NCBI GenBank assembly: GCA_001771815.1
Contig: MEPU01000007.1
Span: forward strand, 124,001 to 188,000
Direction of reading: 5' to 3'
Source: Bdellovibrionales bacterium RIFCSPHIGHO2_01_FULL_40_29
Lineage (GTDB): Bacteria > Bdellovibrionota > Bdellovibrionia > Bdellovibrionales > Bdellovibrionaceae
Length of the DNA: 64,000 nt
The notes under the pieces are model-generated. The model was not told the origin of the DNA, did not search any database, and was given only the letters and a program-made list of their open reading frames with translations. Below are positions 54,866 through 63,212 of this stretch, in pieces (position 1 is the stretch's first letter; every line of letters starts with the position of its first letter). A program made the translations under genes and the position numbers.

Positions 54866-56226
54866 ATAATATTATTGTCCTCTTGATTCTGTTAGTCAGT
54901 TCGGTGGGGATGGCGATTGGTTCAAATGCGCCTATTGAATTAAACAGCGAATGCCGTCAGTTTATCGATTCGATCGAGGCGAAATATCAGTATGACTGGT
55001 TGAAAGTTTCCGAGATCCCGGGAGCAAGTAAGACAATTTCGGTATTTTACTATTTCCGCAAGACCAATAATTTAAAAAACCCGGTGATTTTTTTTAATGG
55101 AGGACCTGGGTCCACCAGTCATGGTGTTGCAACAGATCTTGAAATGAACAAGGTGAAAACAGGCAATGGAGGCATTGACTTCATATTTATGGATCAGCGC
55201 GGGACGGGATGTTCTTCTCCATTTCCGATTGGAGCTAATCCTGACTCTATTGAACGTCTCAAGTGGTATGGAACGGCTGGAATTGTTAATGATGCCGAAG
55301 AGATTCGTCAAAAATTAATTGGAACTCGAAAATGGAAAATTTTTGGACAAAGCTTTGGTTCGTATGCAGTTCATCGCTATTTAAAAATGTATCCTGCATC
55401 AATTGCAAAAGCATATGCTCATGGATACCCCGTTGGACCGACAGATTTTGAGTTCAGTTTTGCACGAGTTGCTTCTCAAATGGTAATTGCTGAAGTGTAT
55501 TTTAAAAAGTACCCAATGGATCGTCAGCGATTGTTTGAACTCAATCAGTACTTATCAAATAGTAAAAATTGTTTTCGTAGCGGAACAAGGGAATATTGTG
55601 GTTTTGAAGTTCTGACTCCGCTGGTTTACTTCTTAGCTTTTAAGGGCAGTTGGGACGCTCTTCATTCCTGGCTTCAGAAGATAGTTCCACAACAATCAAT
55701 CAATGAAATAGGCATTCGTGAGTTTATTGAAAGTCAGAAGACACAGCTGTTTGTTTATCATGGGTTGTCAGCTATTGATGATTATTATATGGAATACAGC
55801 ACGATTGCTCTTAATTTTATTGGTGTTTATGATTCTAACACCACACCCATAGATTCCAGTAAGTGCTTGGCCATTTATGAAAAGATGCAAGCAGTCTACA
55901 AGGTTAATTTACAGAATATTTTACTAGATGAATGCAAAGCTCCGATTCAGTTTCAATACAGAGATCAAATTTATTCGCAAATCAAAGCTAGACTTTCGAA
56001 TCAGAACTTTGATTTTGTGCAGATTGAAGATATCAAAAAAAGTTTAACAAGTTATAAAATTCCTTTTTTCTTATACTCTGGTGGACTTGACAGTTTGATT
56101 CCTAAAGAGCTCTTTATTCAAGAGGTAAAACAGCTCGGAAAGTTAGTGAACTATACAATTTTTCCTAACTCGGGCCATGACGGTTTTCTCAGCGAGAAGA
56201 AAATATTCCAAGATTTGGCGCGCTAG
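54862..56226 (+). CDS. Secreted alpha/beta-hydrolase, proline iminopeptidase (S33)-like
   Basis: 454 residues. Signal peptide (about 1-20, SSVGMAIGS). Oxyanion segment NPVIFFNGGPGSTSHG (about 75-88), then FIFMDQRGTGCSSPF, nucleophile elbow IFGQSFGSYAVHRYL (Ser near 159), acid in FLYSGGLDSLIPKELF (about 416) and catalytic His in TIFPNSGHDGFLSEKK (about 440). All triad positions are present. Resembles S33 aminopeptidases and periplasmic tripeptidyl peptidases. Its ATG overlaps the stop of the clan CD-like gene, so both are likely exported to act on the same peptides. Confidence 0.88.
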   Translation: MNNIIVLLILLVSSVGMAIGSNAPIELNSECRQFIDSIEAKYQYDWLKVSEIPGASKTISVFYYFRKTNNLKNPVIFFNGGPGSTSHGVATDLEMNKVKTGNGGIDFIFMDQRGTGCSSPFPIGANPDSIERLKWYGTAGIVNDAEEIRQKLIGTRKWKIFGQSFGSYAVHRYLKMYPASIAKAYAHGYPVGPTDFEFSFARVASQMVIAEVYFKKYPMDRQRLFELNQYLSNSKNCFRSGTREYCGFEVLTPLVYFLAFKGSWDALHSWLQKIVPQQSINEIGIREFIESQKTQLFVYHGLSAIDDYYMEYSTIALNFIGVYDSNTTPIDSSKCLAIYEKMQAVYKVNLQNILLDECKAPIQFQYRDQIYSQIKARLSNQNFDFVQIEDIKKSLTSYKIPFFLYSGGLDSLIPKELFIQEVKQLGKLVNYTIFPNSGHDGFLSEKKIFQDLAR

Positions 56227-56269
56227 TCACCCTGCCCATGGCGTGGGTATTGCTTTTTCCTTGTCGGGA

Positions 56270-56289
56270 CCTGTAAACCAGGATTTTTT
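56270..56289 (+). terminator. Weak terminator-like hairpin before cphA
   Basis: CCTG-TAAAC-CAGG followed by ATTTTTTG. The stem is only 4 bp, so it may be chance, but it sits between the S33 peptidase and cphA. Confidence 0.3.
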
Positions 56290-56307
56290 GCCCCGAAAGG
56301 TCACGCT

Positions 56308-59016
56308 ATGGAATTACTCTGGATAAAGACAGTCTTTGGACCTAATGTTTATCATTCACAACCTATTGTTATTATGAAGGTCAGTTTGAATGCGCTGACA
56401 GAAGTTTCAAGTTTAGAAATCCCTGGGTTTAATCAACGTTTGCTGGATTTGTTTCCAGGCTTAATGGAGCACACATGTTCGCTCGGGACACGAGGTGGAT
56501 TTGCCCAAAGGCTCCAATCCGGAACTTATTTGGCTCATATCACAGAGCATGTTGCCATTGAGCTGAGTCAATTGAGCGGAATTGGGGTTCGCTTCGGAAA
56601 GACAAGGCACGTTGGAAAAACGGGCCATTATGAAATTGCAGTTACATTCAAGAATGAAAAAGGTATGTGCCGATGTCTTGAGGAAGCTTTTACTTGTATA
56701 CAAGCTTTGCTTAAAAATGAATATTACGATGTGAAAAAAGCTGTGTTAGGGATTCAAGTTTTGGTTCGTGATACCGGACTTGGTCCCAGCACATTGGCCA
56801 TTCTGAATGCGGCTCAAGAACGCAATATTCCAGTTCGTCGAATAGATTCGTTAAGTAGCCTTTATCAACTGGGTTTTGGAAAAGCGCGACGCTTTATACA
56901 AGCGGCTAGCAGCAATCAAACCAGTTTGATTGCTGCAGATGTTGTTCAAGATAAATTTCTAACTAAGAATTTACTTAAGCATTATTTTTTACCAACCCCT
57001 GACGGACTGATCATTCGATCAGTTGATGAGTTAAAAACTATTTCTAAGCGATTAAGGCCGCCACTTGTGGTGAAACCATTCAACGGAAATCAAGGCAAGG
57101 GTGTGACCTTGAATTTAACCTCTCCCGTTGAATTGGAAAGTGCTTTTCATTTTGCTCAAAAAACTTCTTCGTCAGTATTGATCGAGGAGATGTGTTTTGG
57201 GGATGATTTTCGAATATTAGTTGTGGGTGGAAAAATGGTGGCTGCGGCGATGAGAAATCCCCCCAAAGTTATTGGTGATGGTGAGTCCACGATCCAAGAA
57301 CTGATCGAGGCATTGAATAGTGATCCCGCTCGAGGTGAAGGCCATGAAGCTCTTTTGACAAAAGTTCAGATCGATGAAGTTCTCTTGAGTTTTTTAGACA
57401 AACAGCAACTGACTTTAAAAACAGTTCCTGCTGCAGATGTTGTGGTCGTGTTGCGGGGGAATGCGAATATTTCATGCGGAGGTACGGCCATTGATGTCAC
57501 AGGAATTGTTCATCCTGAAATCAAAAGTTTAAGCGAACGAGTGGCACGTCTTTTTAATTTAGATATTTGTGGAATTGATCTGATTCATACGGATATCTCA
57601 GCGGCAGTCAATGAGCAAACAAAAGTCATTGAAGTTAATGCCGTTCCTGGTTTACGCATGCATTTGACGGCGTTTGATGGATCACCACGCGATGTGGGTG
57701 GAACCATTGTGGATATGCTTTTCCCACGTCATCAAAGCGCACGCATTCCAATTATTTCAGTTACGGGGACAAATGGTAAAACCACTGTTTCGCGGTTGAT
57801 ACAAAAAATTCTTTCAGAAAATGGATTCAATGTTGGTTTGACGACAACAGATGGTATCTGGATCGGCTCAGAAAAAATTGCAAGCGGTGACACCACTGGA
57901 CCACAGTCCTCTGAAACTGTTTTAGCTGATCCTCAAGTGGACTGTGCTGTTTTGGAAGTGGCCCGCGGGGGGCTGGTTCGTGGAGGATTGGCCTATGATT
58001 GGTCTGATGTGGGTGTGATTACAAATATTTGCCCCGATCACATCGGGCAAGATGGAATTGAAAATATCAAGGATTTGATCTGGATTAAATCGTTGGTGGC
58101 TGAACGTGTTCGTGAAGGCGGAGTGTTGGTGCTCAATGCAAATGATGAGGCCTCGAGTGGTTTGAAAGAGCATCCACGGATAAAGAGCATTTCACGAAAA
58201 GTATTTTTATATTCGATGGATCGGCAGACGCCCTGTTTTCGAGAGCATCTTTTACAGGGTGGCAGTGGTGTTTGGGCCGAAGCTGGAAGTATTTTTATAA
58301 AAAACGGGGAAGGTGTTTCTCGACTGATGGCTATTGAAGCTATTCCGTTAACTTTAAATGGAACAGTTACCTTTCAAGTATCAAATGTATTAGCTGCAAT
58401 TGCTGTTTGCAGTGGTTTAAAAATTGATGCGGCAGTTATAGTGAAAGGACTGATGAGTTTCAGACCGGTGCACGACAATCCAGGGCGATTTAGTCTTTAT
58501 CAGGTGCGTGGTGGCCACGTGATCGTCGATTATGGTCATAACCCCGAGGCTTTATCTGCGGTCAGTCGTTTTATGAAGCACTGGCAAGGTGGTAAAAAAA
58601 CAGCTGTACTGGGATTGCCGGGGGATCGCACAGATGATCTTCTTATTCAAAGTGCTGAAGTCATTGCAAAAAACTTTAATACAATTCTGATCAAAGAAGA
58701 CAATGATTTGCGAGGGCGGCAGCCTGGTGAAGTGGGGCGAATTTTAGCCCGGGCAGTGCACGATAAAAATCCAAGAATAAACTGTGACATAGTACTCGAT
58801 GAGAAAGAAGCGATCACAAAAGCGTTAAGAACGATTGATGTAAATGAGTTGGTCATCATTTTTTACGACAATCTTGCGACGACCATGGAGTGTTTAAAAG
58901 AATTTGATCCGATTCCGCTAGAGGGGATTCCTAATCATCATCGACGTCGGGATAAAAGTGCTCGCCGTGCTCGCGCTCAAGAAGATTTAAAATCTTATTC
59001 ACATGGTATCCAATGA
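56308..59016 (+). CDS. cphA: Cyanophycin synthetase
   Basis: 902 residues, the size of CphA1. The polymer-binding N-terminal domain (about 1-165) has HITEHVAIELSQLSG. The ATP-grasp domain (about 205-490) carries VVKPFNGNQGKGVTLNL, RGNANISCGGTAIDVTG and VIEVNAVPGLRMH, and adds aspartate to the backbone. The Mur-ligase-like domain (from about 495) carries SVTGTNGKTTVSRLIQ, AVLEVARGGLVRGGLAY, VDYGHNPEALSAVSRF and DRTDDLLIQSAEVI, and adds arginine to the side chain. Makes multi-L-arginyl-poly-aspartate, a nitrogen reserve. The C-terminal tail is basic (HRRRDKSARRARAQ). The stop overlaps the cyanophycinase start. Confidence 0.97.
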   Translation: MELLWIKTVFGPNVYHSQPIVIMKVSLNALTEVSSLEIPGFNQRLLDLFPGLMEHTCSLGTRGGFAQRLQSGTYLAHITEHVAIELSQLSGIGVRFGKTRHVGKTGHYEIAVTFKNEKGMCRCLEEAFTCIQALLKNEYYDVKKAVLGIQVLVRDTGLGPSTLAILNAAQERNIPVRRIDSLSSLYQLGFGKARRFIQAASSNQTSLIAADVVQDKFLTKNLLKHYFLPTPDGLIIRSVDELKTISKRLRPPLVVKPFNGNQGKGVTLNLTSPVELESAFHFAQKTSSSVLIEEMCFGDDFRILVVGGKMVAAAMRNPPKVIGDGESTIQELIEALNSDPARGEGHEALLTKVQIDEVLLSFLDKQQLTLKTVPAADVVVVLRGNANISCGGTAIDVTGIVHPEIKSLSERVARLFNLDICGIDLIHTDISAAVNEQTKVIEVNAVPGLRMHLTAFDGSPRDVGGTIVDMLFPRHQSARIPIISVTGTNGKTTVSRLIQKILSENGFNVGLTTTDGIWIGSEKIASGDTTGPQSSETVLADPQVDCAVLEVARGGLVRGGLAYDWSDVGVITNICPDHIGQDGIENIKDLIWIKSLVAERVREGGVLVLNANDEASSGLKEHPRIKSISRKVFLYSMDRQTPCFREHLLQGGSGVWAEAGSIFIKNGEGVSRLMAIEAIPLTLNGTVTFQVSNVLAAIAVCSGLKIDAAVIVKGLMSFRPVHDNPGRFSLYQVRGGHVIVDYGHNPEALSAVSRFMKHWQGGKKTAVLGLPGDRTDDLLIQSAEVIAKNFNTILIKEDNDLRGRQPGEVGRILARAVHDKNPRINCDIVLDEKEAITKALRTIDVNELVIIFYDNLATTMECLKEFDPIPLEGIPNHHRRRDKSARRARAQEDLKSYSHGIQ

Positions 59017-59855
59017 CCAATAGTAAATATAAACGCATTCGAAAAGTTGCCAGAAAAAAGAAGGGACCAGGCTCCTTGATTATTATTGGTGGTGCTGAAG
59101 ATAAAGAACACATGCGAATCATTCTGCGCGAGGTCGCACAACGTTCAAGTCAGGGCTCATTGGTGATTGTCACAGCTGCCAGTGAAGTTCCGCTGGATCA
59201 CTGGCGGGATTACAGACGAATTTTTAGTGATTTGGGTGTTAAAAGAATAGAACATCTTTTGATTCAAGACCAGAATGACGGTCATTCTCTTGAGAAAATT
59301 TTGATTTTAAAAGAGGCTCGCACTGTTTTTTTTACCGGTGGCGATCAACTGCGGATCACCACAAAACTGGGGGGGACGCCAGTCATGGATTGTATCTTTG
59401 AAATTTATGAAGCCGGAGGAACCATCGCAGGAACATCTGCCGGAGCTTCCATGATGGGAGAAACCATGCTGATGGGTGGTGGTTCAAGTGGTGTCGAATC
59501 TCATAAGGTGGGAAACTGGATGATGGCACCAGGATTGGGTTTGGTTGAAAATATGGTGATCGATCAACATTTTGCTCAGCGTGGTCGTATTGGAAGACTG
59601 ATCAGAGCTGTGGCATTAAATCCGGGTGTGTTGGGAATTGGAGTCGACGAAGACACAGCGATTATTATTGAAGAATCAAACTTTCGCGTCGTCGGCAGTA
59701 ACGCTGTCTATGTGATCGATGGGCATCATGTGAGTTACACAAATATTGCCGAAGCTTCGGCTGATAAAGCCATGTCGATTCATGATGTTAGACTTCATAT
59801 CCTGATTGAGAATGAAGTGTTTGATTTAAAAACAAGAAAGATCGAAACGTCGTAA
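59013..59855 (+). CDS. cphB: Cyanophycinase
   Basis: 280 residues, S51-family serine peptidase. The nucleophile serine is in TIAGTSAGASMMGETM (about 149), with GSLIIIGGAEDKEHM near the start, VFFTGGDQLRITTKL and MVIDQHFAQRGRIGRL. Splits cyanophycin into beta-Asp-Arg dipeptides; no signal peptide, so it acts inside the cell as expected for re-use of the store. The ATG lies inside the cphA stop region (ATGA). No isoaspartyl dipeptidase for the final step is present in this window. Confidence 0.96.
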   Translation: MTNSKYKRIRKVARKKKGPGSLIIIGGAEDKEHMRIILREVAQRSSQGSLVIVTAASEVPLDHWRDYRRIFSDLGVKRIEHLLIQDQNDGHSLEKILILKEARTVFFTGGDQLRITTKLGGTPVMDCIFEIYEAGGTIAGTSAGASMMGETMLMGGGSSGVESHKVGNWMMAPGLGLVENMVIDQHFAQRGRIGRLIRAVALNPGVLGIGVDEDTAIIIEESNFRVVGSNAVYVIDGHHVSYTNIAEASADKAMSIHDVRLHILIENEVFDLKTRKIETS

Positions 59856-59866
59856 AAAAAAGTGAA

Positions 59867-61237
59867 TTAAATCATTCTTGATGTTTCATAGGGAAGCAAT
59901 ATTCCCGTCATGTCTTTAGGCACGTCAATACCAAAAATGATAAATAGAGTTTTAATCACTTGCAAACTGATCGTTTTGCGTTGAAAGGAATAGAGTTGTT
60001 CGAGTGCTTTTTGGATATCACTTTTGGATCCCGCAGAATCTAAGTGATCAAAAAATTCGGAGACTCCATGAATCAAGCGCGAATACGGATGAAGTTTTTC
60101 CTTCATGAGGCGTTGAGGGAATCCAAAGCCGCCTTCATTTTCGTGGTGTTGTTGAGCAACCAATAGGACTTCTTCGGGGATGTCCTTAATTGTGGATAAA
60201 ATTTCATAACTGAGATACGGATGATTCTCAAATTGCTTCACATGTTGGGGGTCAAATTGAGTTCTGTTTCTGACAAAAAGTTCCGGAGTCACACGCAGTC
60301 CAACATCACAAAGTAACCCTGCCATAGCAATTTTACTGAGAATTTTAGGATGAGTCCATTTCCAATGAATAGCGATGGCTGTTGAAAGAAATGAGACCTG
60401 CGCACCATGATCGGCCAGGTCATGGCCCTCAGAAGACATGCTCTCCAGTATTTTAAAAATATCTTCGTGACTAAATGCAATTTGGCTATAATTTTCAAAA
60501 CTCGTCAGAGCTTTTTTAAAAATTTCTGAATTCATATGCTCACAATAAGCACTTGTTGAAATGGTCTTGGTCAAATGCGTGAACAGTTTTTGTTTTTTGA
60601 CTTGTTCCAAGGGCTTAGACTGGACCAGAGTCGAAATAGAAAATTGGATATCAATATATTTCGTGTAATCAGCGGCCGTTAAATAGACATACTTAAGGCC
60701 TTTTTTTGCATAATTTTGAAGTCGCGCATCCGAGAGCTCTTGCCCTTTTCTGGCCAGACACATGAAATTGGAATCGATTTGTAAAAAAATATCAAACCGA
60801 TTTGCTGAAGATTGAATAAATTCAGTCAAAGAGACACGAAAAAATTTCTGCTGATCAATTGTGGGGTCAGCTTGTCGTAAGACAAGACCAACTACATTCT
60901 TCAAATCATCTAAATCAAATGGCTTAGATATAAATTCGTCGACACCCAGGTCATAGGCTTTTTGCATCGATATAGAATCCAAATCTCCAGTCATGAGTAT
61001 GAATGAGGTTTGGTTTTTACGGAGATCCTCTTTGATGGACATAAAAAAATCAATTCCACTTTGTTCAGGCATAACCACATCAGAAATAATCAAATCAAAG
61101 TGTTCTTTTTTAAGAAGAGTTTGGGCTTCAGCGGTGGAAATACAGTAGTGTGATTGGTATCCATTTGTCGCCAAAAAGGATCCGACCGATTCAGCCAGGT
61201 CCAGTTGGTCATCAATAACCAGAATATTTTTCTTCAT
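59867..61237 (-). CDS. Response regulator with degenerate HD-GYP-like output domain
   Basis: 456 residues. Receiver domain (about 1-120): ILVIDDQLDLAES, phospho-acceptor LIISDVVMPEQSGIDFF (Asp near 54), FILMTGD and FISKPFDLDDL. A middle region (about 130-240) of unknown type follows. The C-terminal HD-like region has LADHGAQVSFLSTAIAI, LLCDVGLRVTPELF, NHPYLSYEIL and HHENEGGFGFPQRL. In HD-GYP phosphodiesterases these would read HDxGK and HHExxDGxGYP; here both the Lys and the GYP are altered, so c-di-GMP hydrolysis is doubtful. Divergent from a histidine kinase that may be its partner. Confidence 0.9.
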   Translation of the reverse strand: MKKNILVIDDQLDLAESVGSFLATNGYQSHYCISTAEAQTLLKKEHFDLIISDVVMPEQSGIDFFMSIKEDLRKNQTSFILMTGDLDSISMQKAYDLGVDEFISKPFDLDDLKNVVGLVLRQADPTIDQQKFFRVSLTEFIQSSANRFDIFLQIDSNFMCLARKGQELSDARLQNYAKKGLKYVYLTAADYTKYIDIQFSISTLVQSKPLEQVKKQKLFTHLTKTISTSAYCEHMNSEIFKKALTSFENYSQIAFSHEDIFKILESMSSEGHDLADHGAQVSFLSTAIAIHWKWTHPKILSKIAMAGLLCDVGLRVTPELFVRNRTQFDPQHVKQFENHPYLSYEILSTIKDIPEEVLLVAQQHHENEGGFGFPQRLMKEKLHPYSRLIHGVSEFFDHLDSAGSKSDIQKALEQLYSFQRKTISLQVIKTLFIIFGIDVPKDMTGILLPYETSRMI

Positions 61238-61328
61238 GTGTCTAAGAGTTTAACAAAAAAATAATCAAATACAACGATGTAAGCTGTATTTACCAGACTG
61301 TACTAAAGTGAGACAGTTTAATTGATTT

Positions 61329-63047
61329 ATGTTTAGTCAGGAACAATCCGATGACTATTTTGAGTCGAAAGGATATATTTTGAGTCTACAAAATAAAAAA
61401 CTATCTCAGTCAGTCTATAAAGAATTTGTTAAAGCATCTCGTTTTTCGACTGTAACGCATCTGTTAGTTGCGTTAGGGATTATGTCTTTTTTTCGTGATA
61501 ATTTCTTCCAACATCAGTTCAAAATCATCAGTATTATAGGAATTATTGCAGTCAGTAGCATTCGATTTATTTATTCTTTCCAGACTCAAATGGAACAATC
61601 GCACTGGATGCGAATTTTTTCAGTATTATTAAGCCTAACCTCTGTTTTGTGGGCAGTTTTCTTTACAAATTTGGCCGTGTCCAGTCAGTCGGACATGTCT
61701 TTGTTGTTATTTTCTTTTTTGGGGCCGGTGGCTCTTTGTGCAGGGTCACTTTTAACGATGACACTTTCGCGGATGAATTCACTTCTTTTTCAAACTCCGA
61801 TGATGGTGGGTCTTGTGATTTCTTTTGGTTTGATATTTGGCAATACTCCAAGTGCTCACTTGGGAATTTTTACGGTGGTCATTTTCTGGTTTCATACAAG
61901 TGCTGCTCAAGAAAATTGGAATGCAACGTGGTCTAAGTTACAGATTTATAATACAGAATTACAGAGCATCATTGACTCTATTCCTGGTGGATTAAGCGTT
62001 GTTAAGAATGGCTGCTATTCAAAAATGAATTCTTATTTTAAAGAATCTCTCAGCTTCGAAGAGCGCGAGTTGAAGGGGTGTCCTATTGAGCTGTTGAATA
62101 CGAAGTCAGATTTCACAAAAGCTCTGATTTTATTTTCTGAGTCGGATTTGATTCGTTCGCAGCGAGAATTTATTTTGCCCACAGCTCTAGGGGACAGAAC
62201 TCATTATGTGATCTTTCAAAAAGTAGATTCCGCTGACGTTTCATCAAAAATTATTATTTCGACATTTGATATTGAAGATCTGAAGAATGCACAGAAGGAT
62301 TTAGAGCTTCAACGTACAAAAATGGAATACAACGCTAAAATGGCCTCGTTGGGTGAGATGTCCAGTGGTCTGGCGCATGAAATTAATAATCCATTGGCTG
62401 TTATTTCTGCGCGGGCTCAAATTCTGCAAGGTGAGTTTGAATCAGGACTTTTCAATAAGGATAAATCCATCAAGTCCGTTGAGACGATCATGAATATGAC
62501 GTATCGAATTTCTAAAATTATTAAATCTCTGAAATTATTCGCGCGGGACACGTCTACTGATAGTTTTGAAGAGGCCAGTCTGACAGATATTATTAATGAA
62601 ACTGTTTCTTTGTGTGAAATTCGATCAACCAAGTACGAAGCCCATATCAGTAAGCGAGGCCTTGATGAAGATATTCGAGTTGAGTGCCTTCCAACCCAGA
62701 TCTCTCAGGTGCTTCTGAATGCTTTTAATAATTCTTTCGATGCTATAACGACATTGAAAGAAAAGTGGATTCAAATTGAAGTGGTTGATGAGGGCTCTAA
62801 AGTTCGAGTTGAGATTACAGATAGTGGCGGTGGAATTCCAGAGGCTATTCAAGCTAAAGTGATGTTGCCATTTTTTACAACCAAGGAAGCCGGAAATGGA
62901 ACGGGCTTGGGGATGAGCCTTTCAAAAGGGATTATTGATAGTCATCGTGGTGAAATTTTCTTTGATCACCAATCTAAAAATACAAAACTGGTTGTGGTTC
63001 TGCCAAAAACTCAAATTGAAAAGGTTCGATTGGCTCAATCTGCATAG
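61329..63047 (+). CDS. Membrane PAS-containing sensor histidine kinase
   Basis: 572 residues. N-terminal membrane part of about six segments (about 35-195), then a PAS-like domain (about 205-330), a HisKA region with the phosphorylated histidine in MASLGEMSSGLAHEINNPLA, and the ATPase domain (N box LLNAFNNSFDAI, EITDSGGGIPEAI, then GNGTGLGMSLSKGIIDSH). This is the NtrB-like subgroup with HEINNPLA. No strong ribosome binding site precedes the ATG. Its likely partner is the divergent response regulator at 59867-61237. Confidence 0.93.
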   Translation: MFSQEQSDDYFESKGYILSLQNKKLSQSVYKEFVKASRFSTVTHLLVALGIMSFFRDNFFQHQFKIISIIGIIAVSSIRFIYSFQTQMEQSHWMRIFSVLLSLTSVLWAVFFTNLAVSSQSDMSLLLFSFLGPVALCAGSLLTMTLSRMNSLLFQTPMMVGLVISFGLIFGNTPSAHLGIFTVVIFWFHTSAAQENWNATWSKLQIYNTELQSIIDSIPGGLSVVKNGCYSKMNSYFKESLSFEERELKGCPIELLNTKSDFTKALILFSESDLIRSQREFILPTALGDRTHYVIFQKVDSADVSSKIIISTFDIEDLKNAQKDLELQRTKMEYNAKMASLGEMSSGLAHEINNPLAVISARAQILQGEFESGLFNKDKSIKSVETIMNMTYRISKIIKSLKLFARDTSTDSFEEASLTDIINETVSLCEIRSTKYEAHISKRGLDEDIRVECLPTQISQVLLNAFNNSFDAITTLKEKWIQIEVVDEGSKVRVEITDSGGGIPEAIQAKVMLPFFTTKEAGNGTGLGMSLSKGIIDSHRGEIFFDHQSKNTKLVVVLPKTQIEKVRLAQSA

Positions 63048-63136
63048 TCGATCGATTATTCAGCACGTCAAAACTAAATCTTAACAGATTTTTTGTTGAT
63101 TGGAGTATTTCCAAATGCAATTCTTCATTTCAGTTA

Positions 63137-63204
63137 CCTAAGTATATGCTGGAGATAGGGTTCAGCGTTTCTACCGGGCACCGTAACAGGCCTGACTACA
63201 AAGG
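63137..63204 (+). ncRNA. Purine riboswitch aptamer, guanine type
   Basis: P1 is GTA (63142-63144) with TAC (63197-63199), continued past a small AA/AA loop by CCT (63137-63139) with AGG (63202-63204). J1/2 is TAT (63145-63147). P2 is GCTGGA (63148-63153) with TTCAGC (63161-63166) around loop GATAGGG. J2/3 is GTTTCTAC (63167-63174). P3 is CGGGC (63175-63179) with GCCTG (63190-63194) around a loop containing CCGTAAC. J3/1 is AC (63195-63196). Matching positions to the known aptamer gives U22, U47, U51 and A52, and C74 (63196), which reads guanine rather than adenine. The GG of L2 can pair with the CC of L3. The outer P1 pairs cover part of the AAGGGG ribosome binding site (63201-63206) of the endonuclease gene, so bound ligand should block translation. 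Confidence 0.85.
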
Positions 63205-63212
63205 GGATTTTA

